From positions 248,001-312,000 of the forward strand of contig CAWAMR010000008.1 in assembly GCA_963783095.1 (NCBI GenBank): a stretch of DNA of 64,000 nucleotides, in the 5' to 3' direction. A program made the translations under genes and the position numbers. This DNA is from CAWAMR01 sp963783095. Lineage in GTDB: Bacteria; Planctomycetota; Planctomycetia; Gemmatales; Gemmataceae. Numbering within the stretch: the first letter of the stretch is position 1; each line of letters begins with the position of its first letter. The notes under the pieces are model-generated. The model saw only the letters and a program-made list of their open reading frames with translations, made no database searches and was not told the DNA's origin. Of the stretch, positions 9,225 through 18,091 are shown in pieces.

Positions 9225-10016
9225 ATGACCGAACCGATCATTTCCATCAACAAACTGTCCATGCGGTTCGATCGTCAAAACGTGCTCCGCAAGATCGATC
9301 TGCAGGTTGAACGCGGACAAAGCGTAGTGGTCATCGGCGAGAGCGGCTGCGGGAAGACCGTGCTCCTGAAATTGATTGTCGGCTTGATGTTCCCCACGGA
9401 GGGAACGGTCGCCTTCGAACAAAAACTCTTGACCACCATGCGCGAAAGGCAATTGATTCAACTGCGCTTGCGCATGGGCTTTCTGTTTCAGGGAGCTGCC
9501 CTCTTCGACAGTTTGAATGTCTTCGACAATGTTGCATTTGGACTGAGGGCTACGGGCCGATTCACGGAGGAGCAAACGCGCGAGAAAGTGAACGCTCGCC
9601 TCCAGGATGTGGGGTTGCCGCCTGGAGTCGAGCGGAAAATGCCTGCGGAATTATCGGGCGGCATGAAGAAACGCGTCGGTCTGGCCAGGGCCCTGGCGCT
9701 CGATCCGGAAGTGATGCTGTACGATGAGCCGACTACAGGGCTTGATCCGATCATGTCGGATGTCATCAATGAATTGATTTTGCAGACGCGACGCAAAAGA
9801 CCGATTACCAGCATCATCGTCACTCACGACATGAAGACGGCCCGGAAGGTCGGCGATCGGATCGTGATGCTTTATCCGCTCGGTCTGCTGGGGCCGAATG
9901 ATCCACAGATCCTCTTCGACGGCGCACCGGGCGAACTCGAAAACTTCGGCGATGATCGAGTTCGCCAGTTCATCGAAGGCAACGCCGGCGACCGCGTACA
10001 ATTCGGTGACAAGTAA
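9225..10016 (+). CDS. mlaF: Mla-type ABC transporter ATPase
   Basis: 263 residues. Walker A GESGCGKT, Q-loop FLFQGAALFDSLNV, signature LSGGMKKRVGLARAL, Walker B VMLYDEPTTGLDP and switch His in VTHDMKTA are all present and intact. The FQGAALFDSLNVFDNV stretch is characteristic of MlaF/Ttg2A ATPases that power phospholipid or lipid trafficking between membranes. Start ATG 9225 (MTEPII) is preferred to the upstream TTG. The MCE-domain gene follows 23 bp downstream. No MlaE-type permease is found beside it; the sequence immediately upstream is the IS element. Confidence 0.9.
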   Translation: MTEPIISINKLSMRFDRQNVLRKIDLQVERGQSVVVIGESGCGKTVLLKLIVGLMFPTEGTVAFEQKLLTTMRERQLIQLRLRMGFLFQGAALFDSLNVFDNVAFGLRATGRFTEEQTREKVNARLQDVGLPPGVERKMPAELSGGMKKRVGLARALALDPEVMLYDEPTTGLDPIMSDVINELILQTRRKRPITSIIVTHDMKTARKVGDRIVMLYPLGLLGPNDPQILFDGAPGELENFGDDRVRQFIEGNAGDRVQFGDK

Positions 10017-10039
10017 CAAACCTGCCAGGAGACATTCTT

Positions 10040-11499
10040 ATGTCCGAACCCCGTCAACGCCTTGCTCTGGGTATCTTCGTCTTCTTCACGCTGTTCATCA
10101 TGGCGGGATTGATCGTCGTCTTCGGCAGCGGCAAGCAATGGTTTTCCAGTTACAACCAATATACGCTCGTGTTTACGGATGCGCCGGGAATCAGCCATGG
10201 ATCCCCGGTTCGCAAGTCCGGAGTAAAAGTCGGGCAGGTCAGCAGCATCGACCTGGACAACGATACCGGCCTGGTACGTGTGGTCGTCGATCTCGATTCC
10301 AAGTTCATTCCTCGAAGCAACGACGAACCCGTGATTAGTAAAGGGTTGATTACGGGCGATACATCCATCGACTTCATGCTGAAACTCGGCAGAAAACCTG
10401 AACGTGGCGAGCCGGTTTCGCCCGGCAGCACCATCACTGGAGTGGCTCCTTTCAACTCGCGCGCCTTCGTCGCCTCGGCAACGGATCTGATACCCGAAAG
10501 CGCAGAAGTCAATGGAGCAGATTCGCAAAGGACTCGAATCGGTGGAAAAGATGATGCCCCAAATCGAGACGACGTTCAAAGAATTCACCGAACTGGCGCG
10601 CAGGCCGGGAATTTATTCCAGAGCTTCGCAAAACCAACGATGCCATCCGCGATTTCTTCGCGGGCGACGACGACACTCCTGCCGCGATGCAAGTTCCACA
10701 GGGGGGATTTGTCGCCATGAAGCAGGATGTTGCTCCCCCCAAGGCCAAACAGCCCGCCGGCCCACGCGAACTCAAGGGAGCACTGAAAGAATTGAAGCAA
10801 CTTGGCCCGGAGATCAAGAAGACGACCCAGGACATTCGCTACTTTTTGAACACGGCCACCTTCTGGATCGATGAATTCGGCGTAATGGCTCTGAAGAACG
10901 AACCCAAGCTCAGCAAAGCCATCGAGGCCTTCACGACCGCGGCCGACGGCGTCAACAAGACACTCTCACCCGAAAACCAGAAGAGCATCACTGCAATGTT
11001 GAAAAATGTGGAAAGTGCCAGCGGCAAGCTGGACCGTTTGACGGCTTCCGCCGATGACCTGATGAAGGACGGCAAAACGACGATGAGGACCATCAATAGC
11101 ACTCTCAACAAAGCCGATTTGGCAATGGACGACATCCGTAAAGTGACCAAACCTCTTGCGGAAAGCGCGCCGAAACTCATCCGCAATGCCGACGTCGGTG
11201 TCGAGCAGTTCACTCAAACCATGAGCAGCGTCAACGAACTCATCCGAGCGATCGGCAAAGCCGAGGGCACGTTCCAAAAATTCATTTCCGACCCATCGCT
11301 CTACAACAACCTGAATTCGGTTACATGCTCGATGGCAAAACTGATGCCGGAATTTGAGCAAATCCTGAAGGATGTCGGCGTCTTCGCGGATAAGATCGCC
11401 CGACATCCGGAGTCACTCGGAATCCGAGGCGCAGTTCAACCGAGCAGCGGGATCAAGGAATCACCCGCATCTTCGGGCTATCGCCCAAAAACGCCGTGA
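10040..11499 (+). CDS. MlaD-type MCE domain protein (two frameshifts)
   Basis: Single N-terminal membrane anchor (LGIFVFFTLFIMAGLIVVFG), then an MCE domain around residues 40-120 with the typical VRKSGVKVGQVSSI pattern and LITGDTSIDF. Downstream is a long helical, probably periplasmic tail with Asn/Thr/Lys-rich repeats. The protein changes frame near 10505 (into MEQIRKGLESVEKMM) and again near 10605 (into IPELRKTNDAIRDFFAG), then is open to 11499; corrected length is about 486 residues. Role inferred: lipid-binding subunit working with the upstream ATPase. The two indels are likely sequence errors because all three segments have sensible coding character. Confidence 0.85.
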
Positions 11500-11533
11500 A
11501 CTACAATGTAACGAGCGCAAAGGTCCTTCATCA

Positions 11534-12499
11534 ATGAACGATTACGACCGCACTGCCCGGCGAGCAGCCAAACTCGATCCTCTGGGATTCTTCTGCTGGC
11601 TGCTCCGCAGATTCGCCAACCACCTGCGATTTGAACGCTGGATGGATACGCGCACAGTTCCGTTCCCCGGCGACCCGGAGCGCATTGGCGATACGGTTGC
11701 GGAGTTGGCTTCTCTGCACGAGGCATCCCCACCTTGGGCATTGCCTGTTGAGTTCCAGGCCGAACCTGACCCCGATATGTTTGGTCGGCTGCTGATTTTT
11801 CTCGGCACGATCTGGCTACAGTTTCGGCCGGATGAATTGCGCGGCAGCCGATATCAGGTCTCGGCGATGGTAGTCAACCTGACGGGAACCCCTGGTAGTA
11901 TGCCAGCTTCGCGCGATTATGTCTTGCCGGGTGAGGATGGCGTGCGATGCGCTCTGACCGTTCGGGAAATATATCTCGAACGGGAATCAGGAGATGAATT
12001 ACTGGAGAAAATCGCGGCCGGAGAATTGCCCAGAGCAGCTCTTGGTGTGGATTCCGCTGATGCAAACGGACGATCCATTAGGTATGATACAGCGGTGGGT
12101 AGAACTCGCGTTAGCGGAGCCTGACAATCGGCTGCGAGGCGAATATGAGAGCGCTGGCCAAAGTCTTCGCCAAACTCAGTAATGCCAGAGATCAATGGTT
12201 ACAAGCTTTGGAGGGTTGGAACGTGAAGACATCCCCTTTTTTGGATGAAATTCGAGCCGAAGGTCGAAGTCGAAGGTCGAGTCGAAGGTCGAGTCGAAGG
12301 TCGAGTCGAAGGACTTGCGGAGGCGCGGGCGGATGACCTGCTGCGAGTCTTAAGAGTGCGGTTTAACACTACCCCAACTTCTGAGATCGTCGACCGCATT
12401 CGTCAGACGAATGACCTCGACCGGCTATCGCGCTGGTTTGACATCGCTCTCTCTGCCAACACCGTGGAGGAGTGTCTCAACGAAGTTGCGAGAAATTGA
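11534..12499 (+). CDS. Rpn/PD-(D/E)XK transposase-like protein (frameshifted)
   Basis: Resembles the planctomycete and cyanobacterial family annotated as Rpn recombination-promoting nuclease or putative transposase: N-terminal part FFCWLLRRFANHLRFERWMD, then a region ending IWLQFRPDELRG and the core VVNLTG, and a C-terminal domain beginning SPFLDEIRAEGR. The frame changes near 12035 (into LLVWIPLMQTDDPLGMIQRW), near 12140 (into ALAKVFAKLSNARDQWLQAL) and near 12262, where one extra A interrupts a 12-bp tandem repeat encoding EGRV units. Corrected length about 321 residues. Start ATG 11534 (MNDYDR). Possible roles are DNA cleavage in recombination or a domesticated transposase; catalytic residues were not pinned. 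Confidence 0.7.
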
Positions 12500-12536
12500 A
12501 ATTTGCCGGATTGACCGACTTGGCGCGAATTGAATC

Positions 12537-12872
12537 ATGGAGTGCAGAAACATGAAAACATCTCCATTCCTGGATGAAATACGGGCCGAAGGGCGAACCG
12601 AAGGTCGGGTTGAAGGGCAGGCCGAAGGTCGAACCGAAGGACGCATTTGGGCCATTCTGCGTGTCCTGACAATCCGTTTTGATTTCACGCCACCTCCAGA
12701 ACTTGGGATGCGTATTCGCGCCCGGCTCGACTCCGACGATCTAATACACTTGTTGGATGCAGCTGTTTCTGCAGAGACCGTTGAAAGTTTCCTCGCCGAA
12801 GCTGAAGTTTGCTGCAGTTGCGTCGATTCGCCATTCATTCTGCCGGCAATCGTCGTGGAGCACACTTCGTAA
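12537..12872 (+). CDS. Partial C-terminal copy of the Rpn-like protein
   Basis: 111 residues that repeat only the C-terminal domain of the preceding gene: MKTSPFLDEIRAEGR, four degenerate EGR-x-EG units, then a helical domain (ILRVLTIRFDFTPPPEL, DLIHLLDAAVSAETVESFL) aligning with LLRVLRVRFNTTPTSEI and LSRWFDIALSANTVEECL upstream. It begins 37 bp after that gene. The start may be 12537 or the in-frame ATG at 12552 (MKTSPF). It looks like a tandem duplication that kept only the 3' end, or a remnant of a second full gene whose front was lost. Confidence 0.6.
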   Translation: MECRNMKTSPFLDEIRAEGRTEGRVEGQAEGRTEGRIWAILRVLTIRFDFTPPPELGMRIRARLDSDDLIHLLDAAVSAETVESFLAEAEVCCSCVDSPFILPAIVVEHTS

Positions 12873-12977
12873 TTCTGCCATTCGTTCTCCGCTCGACATA
12901 CGCAATCGGTGTAACTTCTGCTTGCGTCTTACCCATCTGAGCGACTAAACTACTATCACATCTTTGCGGAGACATCT

Positions 12978-13462
12978 ATGCGCGCCGGGCTGCTCTTTTT
13001 ATTGTCTATCGTCATCACTTCCCCGCTTCGCGCAACCCGGCACCCACGTCGGGTACACCGGAGTTGCGAGACGATCAGTTAATCTCGAAACTGATTGATG
13101 GTTTGGATGATGCGAATACCAAGGTGAGGATGAACTTGGGGATGGCGCTGGGACAACTCGGGTCCAAAACCGTTGCGCCGCTTATCGAAGTCCTGGAACA
13201 CGGCAGCACATTCCAACGTGCGGGTGCTGCGTATGCTCTGAGTCAATTGCGGGCAACCGCTCGTCCGGCTTTGCCGGCACTGCTGAGGGCGCTCAAGTCA
13301 ACCGATGATTCGGTTCGCCGCAACGCTTCGTATGCCCTCAATCGAATTCTGTCGGCGACACCTGAAACCGCGGTTCGCAACCCCGAATCCTCCAAACCGG
13401 CAACCGTGTATCCGCCGCTCGACCCCACGCCGAGTGCCTTACCTTCCGGAGCCCCAAGATGA
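12978..13462 (+). CDS. Secreted HEAT-repeat protein (frameshifted)
   Basis: The ATG at 12978 opens a short frame that encodes a signal peptide (MRAGLLFLLSIVITSPLRA) and then stops. The next frame, open to 13462, encodes HEAT or PBS-lyase-type repeats (VRMNLGMALGQLGSKTVAPL, AGAAYALSQLRATARPAL, VRRNASYALNRI) and a Pro/Ser-rich tail. One indel between about 13028 and 13060 joins them into an exported protein of about 160 residues. HEAT repeats are interaction scaffolds. The stop overlaps the start of the next gene (ATGA at 13459), so this is the first gene of the large MoxR/DUF58 operon. Confidence 0.72.
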
Positions 13463-14703
13463 GTCGGTTCTGTTCCTCTTGCCTTTCCTTCGGTTGGTTC
13501 GTCGTTGTCGTCGGGGGGCTTGCCGCTCAAGATGACGACCGTCCCTCGCACGATTTCGGGGATCGGACCTTGTCGTCGAAAAACATATCCAAATTCCTGG
13601 ATGAACGCCGAAGTCAAGGCCGCGGCGCCGGGATCGACCTGGGTTTGATGAAAAAACTGATAGCGAACTTCGGGGACGGAGTTGACCCTGCAAATATCGA
13701 TCCGGAACTGGTCAAGAATTTCGTTGAGCAAAATCCCGAATTCCGCGACCCAAAGAATCTGGAACGCCTCAAGGAATTCGTCGATAAACAAAAGCGCGAG
13801 AAACCCGAGCAGTGGGATCCCAAAAAGATCCAAGAAGCGCTCAAACGCCTGGAAGAGTTCCAGTTGAAAAATAAAGACCGTCTCGATCCCAAAAAGGAAG
13901 ACCCCAAGGTTCAGCCCAAGGAGGAGCCGAAACCGCCGCGCAACGACCGCAAAGAGGAACCGAAAGACGATCGTCGCGTCAATGAAATGAAGAAATGGAT
14001 GAAAAAGAATTTTGGCGATTCACCCGCGATGAAAAATCTTGCCAAGCAGTTCTCCGAGCGCTTGCAAAACGGAAGTGGCCGAAAACTCGATTGGCTGCCG
14101 AAAATGAAAAAAGATTGGCTGCCTTCCGCGGATTGGTTCAAACGAAAAAAGGATAGCAACAGAAACAAAGAGGTTGAAAAGTCTTCAACATCGTCGCTGT
14201 CGAGACTGCCGAACGTCGGCTCGGGTTTCAAATTGTCCGATCGTTCGAGAACCTCCTCCTCGAGCGACAGTTCCTTTTTTTCGCGATCGGGAAGTACTGA
14301 AACCGGCACTGGCTCGGGTTTCGGATTCTTGAGCCTGATCGTACTCATCGTGATAGGGGCTGCTATCTGGTTCTATTACCTCAAACCGGTGAAAACAGCG
14401 CCGATGCCGGTCATAGAATTGCCTCCTCCTCCCGTCGACTTGTCCAATCTGGCGACACGCGAAGATGTCATCCTGGCGTTCGAGTATCTTTCGGTAACGA
14501 AGTGCGGCTCCGAAGCTCGGAACTGGCACCACAACGAAATCGCCGAGAAGATGGCCCAACTTGCCGATAGCGACGCCGCTTCGGGACTGGCGCGGTTATA
14601 CGAAAAAGCACGCTATGCCCCAAGCAACGAATTGTTCACGGATGCCGACTTGGCCGCAGCTCGGCTAAATGTTCGTGCATTATCGGGAGAAGCATCGGCA
14701 TGA
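13459..14703 (+). CDS. Exported single-pass membrane protein of the MoxR operon
   Basis: 414 residues: signal peptide or N-terminal anchor (FCSSCLSFGWFVVVVGGLAA), a long charged Lys/Asp/Pro/Arg-rich region, a Ser-rich stretch, one membrane helix near residues 287-308 (FLSLIVLIVIGAAIWFYYL), and a C-terminal globular part (LATREDVILAFEYLSVTK, ARNWHHNEIAEKMAQLA). The last part resembles the small C-terminal domain seen in DUF4129-type membrane proteins of MoxR operons. It overlaps both neighbours by ATGA. Role inferred: membrane component of the module; no enzyme motif seen. Confidence 0.7.
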   Translation: MSRFCSSCLSFGWFVVVVGGLAAQDDDRPSHDFGDRTLSSKNISKFLDERRSQGRGAGIDLGLMKKLIANFGDGVDPANIDPELVKNFVEQNPEFRDPKNLERLKEFVDKQKREKPEQWDPKKIQEALKRLEEFQLKNKDRLDPKKEDPKVQPKEEPKPPRNDRKEEPKDDRRVNEMKKWMKKNFGDSPAMKNLAKQFSERLQNGSGRKLDWLPKMKKDWLPSADWFKRKKDSNRNKEVEKSSTSSLSRLPNVGSGFKLSDRSRTSSSSDSSFFSRSGSTETGTGSGFGFLSLIVLIVIGAAIWFYYLKPVKTAPMPVIELPPPPVDLSNLATREDVILAFEYLSVTKCGSEARNWHHNEIAEKMAQLADSDAASGLARLYEKARYAPSNELFTDADLAAARLNVRALSGEASA

Positions 14704-16199
14704 CGCAGCGTTCCCTTCGCCTGATTGGGCGAGCACTGATCGTTCTGGCGGCGTGGTTCTCAACGGGAATCTCAAGCGTCCAGGCGCAGGATGATGCCGA
14801 TGATGGAACCATCCGTGTACCAGCGGCTGGGACCGAAGGGTTTCGGCTCATGCTGAACAAGCTGGGCATCGATCCACTCGACCAAGTCGATGCTGTCAAA
14901 GCCGCTCCGGCCAAGACAATCATTATCCTTTTAGGCGGCGAGTCGGTTCGCAAATATCTCACCGATGACATCCAGCATGCGGTTCAACACGGGGCCGCCC
15001 TTTTGATCGCTACCGATCGCAGTACCAGTCGAAGTTCCCTGCGAAGATTGTTTGGAGTTGAAGTTACGGGCGACACGGTAAGAGTCGACCCGAAAGACGG
15101 TTACGAGGGTCGGCCTTTCTGGCCGTTTGTTCGACCCAAGGGAACGCCTTTGACACAGGTTCCCAAGAATTCACCTTTGGAGTTTTTCAACAAATTGGAG
15201 CCGGTAGGGCCTGATGGTCTGGCCACGTGCAATTCGAGCGTCATCAAAAGAAATTGGCTGGATGGACCAAATGCTCAAATGACGCCGCTGGAAGGTATTG
15301 CCGGCTACCCTCTTTCAGCAGAAACTTCTCGGCACGGCAATCTCGATCCCGCTAAAGACTTTTTCGCCGTAGGCGGCAACTGGAGCGACGGCCAGGTGAT
15401 CGTGCTTGGAGATCACAGCCTCTTTTGCAACGAATTGTTTCTCGCAGTGCCGCCGGCCGCCGAGAAAAATGCCAACGCTGTCTTCTCCAGCGAGCTGATC
15501 AACTGGATGCAAACAACCGGGAAAGAACCGCGGACGCAGTGCTTGTTTGTGGAAGAAGGAAAGATCCAGCCCGTTTTCGACATTTTTCCGGATCTGGATC
15601 TGGAGTGGTGGGAGCAATTCAACTTCATCGCCGAGGGCATGAACCACGTTGTTCCAGAATGGGAAGAGCAGAATGCGCTCAATGAGTTTTTTCTGGGTTT
15701 CCTGAACTACAATCAAGTCTCGGTGCGATCGGTTCTGCGATGGACACTCATCGGGTTATCAATTCTCTTTCTGCTTTATTGCTTCCTCCGCATGATTGGT
15801 TCGCGCGTCAAAGCCGACCCGGCGCGAACACTGGTAACGCATGAGGTCGCTGCGATGATCCCGCGCGGCGGCGTCCTCCGTCAGCGCTTCGACGCCCAAC
15901 TCGATGTCGATAACTTGTACGAAGTAGCTCGGCATAAGATTCGCGAAGAATTCTCGCCGATCCGGGGGGAGCCGGACGTGCAGGGGCACGTCCCTCCGAT
16001 TCGGATCGACCCGAGTTACAGCGATGTTCGCCGGCTTCGCAAGTTGATTCTGCGCTTATGGGAAATTGGTTACGGAACCCGACCGGTGAAGGTTTCCACC
16101 GATTATTGGTATGAAGTGCTGGACGAACTCGACCGGGTGTTGAAATACTACGACGATCAGTGGTGGAGTTTTGAGCCTGCCTCGGGGCAAGCAACTTGA
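14700..16199 (+). CDS. DUF4350 domain membrane protein
   Basis: 499 residues with a signal peptide ending near VQAQ (residue 30). The front two thirds match the DUF4350 pattern of a glutamine-amidotransferase-like fold: KTIIILLGGESVRKYLTDDI, ALLIATDRSTSR, and later GDGQVIVLGDHSLFCN-like residues (SDGQVIVLGDHSLFCNELF). A membrane helix lies near residues 350-372 (LIGLSILFLLYCFLRMIG), followed by a cytoplasmic domain rich in charged residues. DUF4350 proteins are regularly encoded with MoxR and DUF58. It overlaps the preceding gene by ATGA and precedes moxR by about 45 bp. The substrate is unknown. Confidence 0.82.
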   Translation: MTQRSLRLIGRALIVLAAWFSTGISSVQAQDDADDGTIRVPAAGTEGFRLMLNKLGIDPLDQVDAVKAAPAKTIIILLGGESVRKYLTDDIQHAVQHGAALLIATDRSTSRSSLRRLFGVEVTGDTVRVDPKDGYEGRPFWPFVRPKGTPLTQVPKNSPLEFFNKLEPVGPDGLATCNSSVIKRNWLDGPNAQMTPLEGIAGYPLSAETSRHGNLDPAKDFFAVGGNWSDGQVIVLGDHSLFCNELFLAVPPAAEKNANAVFSSELINWMQTTGKEPRTQCLFVEEGKIQPVFDIFPDLDLEWWEQFNFIAEGMNHVVPEWEEQNALNEFFLGFLNYNQVSVRSVLRWTLIGLSILFLLYCFLRMIGSRVKADPARTLVTHEVAAMIPRGGVLRQRFDAQLDVDNLYEVARHKIREEFSPIRGEPDVQGHVPPIRIDPSYSDVRRLRKLILRLWEIGYGTRPVKVSTDYWYEVLDELDRVLKYYDDQWWSFEPASGQAT

Positions 16200-16244
16200 T
16201 AACATTGCTTACGAATCCGTCCGTTTGAGGAGAGCCGATGACCG

Positions 16245-17223
16245 ATGTGGGAACTCAGCCAAAAATACGCTCCGCGCAAGAACTTGCGGAACGAGGTCGC
16301 GCCCTCAGTAAGCGGCGTGGTCTCCGAGGTTGGCAAAGTCGTGGTCGGGATGGAAGAGGTTACGCGACAATTATTGATCGCACTATTGGGAAGCGGCCAT
16401 GTCCTGCTGGAAGGCGTGCCCGGTGTTGCCAAGACGACCCTTTCCAAGACTTTTGCCCATCTGTTGGGTTGTCAGTATCAGCGCAGTGCAATTCACCCCC
16501 GATCTCTTGCCTTCCGACGTTACCGGCACATCGATTCTCGACCGCAGGACGAATGAATTCGTACTTCGCAAGGGACCAATCTTTACTCAGGTATTGCTCG
16601 CGGATGAGATTAACCGGGCACCGGCGAAGACTCAGTCAGCCCTTTTGGAAGCAATGCAGGAATATCAAGTCACCGTCGACGGTGAGACACTCCCGTTGCA
16701 GTTGCCGTTCATGGTCCTGGCAACTCAGAATCCGGTGGAACAAGAAGGTGTCTATCGCCTGCCGGAAGCTCAACTCGACCGTTTTCTCATCAAGGTGGAA
16801 ATGGGCTACCCCGGCCACGACAATGAAGTTCACCTTTTGAAACTCCATAGCCGGCCCGTTTCCGAACCGGAACCGCTCTTCAATCCCGAAATCATTCGTG
16901 AATTACAGTCGAAACTGCCCGAGGTTTACGGGACCGAGTCGCTCTTCGAGTATATCGTCTCGATCGTCGAGGCGAGCCGGGAACACCCCGATGTCTTGTT
17001 GGGCGGCAGTCCGCGTGCAGGCTTGTGTCTCTTGAAATGTGCGCGGGGTCATGCCTTGCTCGAGGGTCGGCACTACTTCACGCATGAGGACGTTCAGGAG
17101 ATTGCGCACAGCGTTCTGGCGCATCGGCTGATCCTCCGACCCGAGGCCGAAGTGGAAGGCAAGCGGGTCTACGACGTGGTTGAAGATTTACTCGCGACAG
17201 TACCGGTACTGGAAACGCAGTGA
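16245..17223 (+). CDS. MoxR-family AAA+ ATPase (one frameshift)
   Basis: Walker A GVPGVAKTTL, Walker B VLLADEINRAPAKTQSALLE, sensor 1 VLATQNPVEQEGVYRLPEAQ and the arginine-rich lid region SPRAGLCLLKCARGHALLEG are all present. The first frame ends at 16556 in nonsense; removing one A near 16484 (CGCAGTGCAATTC) restores QFTPDLLPSDVTG and continuity to 17223, giving about 325 residues. A start at 16238 with a better-placed GAGGAG exists in another frame, so the exact N-terminus is unsure. MoxR ATPases act as chaperones with VWA partners; here the adjacent DUF58 protein (18092) is the natural partner. Confidence 0.9.
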
Positions 17224-17385
17224 TCAAAAGTCGTCTGACTAGTATTGCTATCAACTTCGTGAAATGGAAAGGGTCGCTATAATCAAGCTTGGGATTTCGA
17301 TCCAGGAGAAGCGCCGATTGCCACGAAACCAAAAACAAAGTCCAAAGACGACGGCGGGGAGCACGGTGCCTTCCATCGAACGACG

Positions 17386-17703
17386 ATGATCGAGGCTGTA
17401 ACTTCGCCGCTTGGATTCTTTGTTCTGGCATTGTTGATAGTTGAGTCGTTTCTTGCGACAGTTCTGCTTGGCGGCAAAGTAAAAGCAGAAGACCAGATGA
17501 TTTGTGTTTGGCTCGGCGTTGGCATGTTCGTTCTGGTAGTGGTTGGAGTCTGGCTGTTGGTATGTTTTGCCCCAGCTAATTTGATCTTCGATAAGCATTC
17601 CCACCTTCTTGATCGTGGGAAAATCCCGTATGGCAGCAACCAAAGTCCGGTTGGCCCGGACAAACTGTTTACGGGTGAAAACAAGCGAGAAACAACGCGA
17701 TGA
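17386..17703 (+). CDS. Small two-helix membrane protein
   Basis: 105 residues with two predicted membrane helices (FFVLALLIVESFLATVLLG and MFVLVVVGVWLLVCFAP) and a hydrophilic C-terminal tail. The same frame is open upstream to 17317, encoding a basic stretch IATKPKTKSKDDGGEH, and an AGGAG sequence (17304-17308) sits at normal distance before an ATT codon at 17317. The real start could therefore be a rare ATT, or an indel may hide an ATG or TTG start. It overlaps the next gene by ATGA and lies between moxR and its DUF58 partner. Family not recognised. Confidence 0.55.
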   Translation: MIEAVTSPLGFFVLALLIVESFLATVLLGGKVKAEDQMICVWLGVGMFVLVVVGVWLLVCFAPANLIFDKHSHLLDRGKIPYGSNQSPVGPDKLFTGENKRETTR

Positions 17704-18041
17704 AAAAGATGTTCATGGTCACATACGACTTCAATACCGGGGAGATTCCACAGTCCTTCTTCGATAAGCTGATTGGGTTGGGGCCTTGGTGGCACTATAT
17801 CAATGGAACCTGGCTGCTCTCGACCGAGTTTGCTGCAGCTGATATTTACTCACTTCTTCAGCCTTATCTCGACAATAATGTGCACCTGTTGATCGCTGAA
17901 ATGGGACCAGAAATGACGGGGTGGCTGCCGAAAGATGCATGGGACTGGATCTTTAAGAATAGGAATAATCGCGAGGAGGCTGTCGCCCTCGTTGGTACAC
18001 CAACTATTGAGCAATTTGATTCGGCTGGCACTCCAAATTGA
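17700..18041 (+). CDS. Cas2/VapD-fold-like small protein (SinR-like family)
   Basis: 113 residues. The first 70 or so fit the ferredoxin-like pattern of proteins annotated as SinR-like and related to VapD/Cas2: strand 1 MFMVTYDF with an Asp, an amphipathic helix, LGPWWHYINGTWLLST, a second helix AAADIYSLLQPYLDNN, and strand HLLIAEMG. In Cas2 and VapD the strand-1 Asp contributes to metal-dependent RNA or DNA cleavage; whether that applies here is inference. The C-terminal 40 residues are Trp/Asn-rich and not recognised. It is translationally coupled to the upstream membrane protein (ATGA overlap). No cas genes or CRISPR array are in the window. Confidence 0.5.
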   Translation: MKKMFMVTYDFNTGEIPQSFFDKLIGLGPWWHYINGTWLLSTEFAAADIYSLLQPYLDNNVHLLIAEMGPEMTGWLPKDAWDWIFKNRNNREEAVALVGTPTIEQFDSAGTPN

Positions 18042-18091
18042 CCGGCAGATTTGCTTCATAAAGGCTCCGAGATCCCAACTCAACGGATTCT

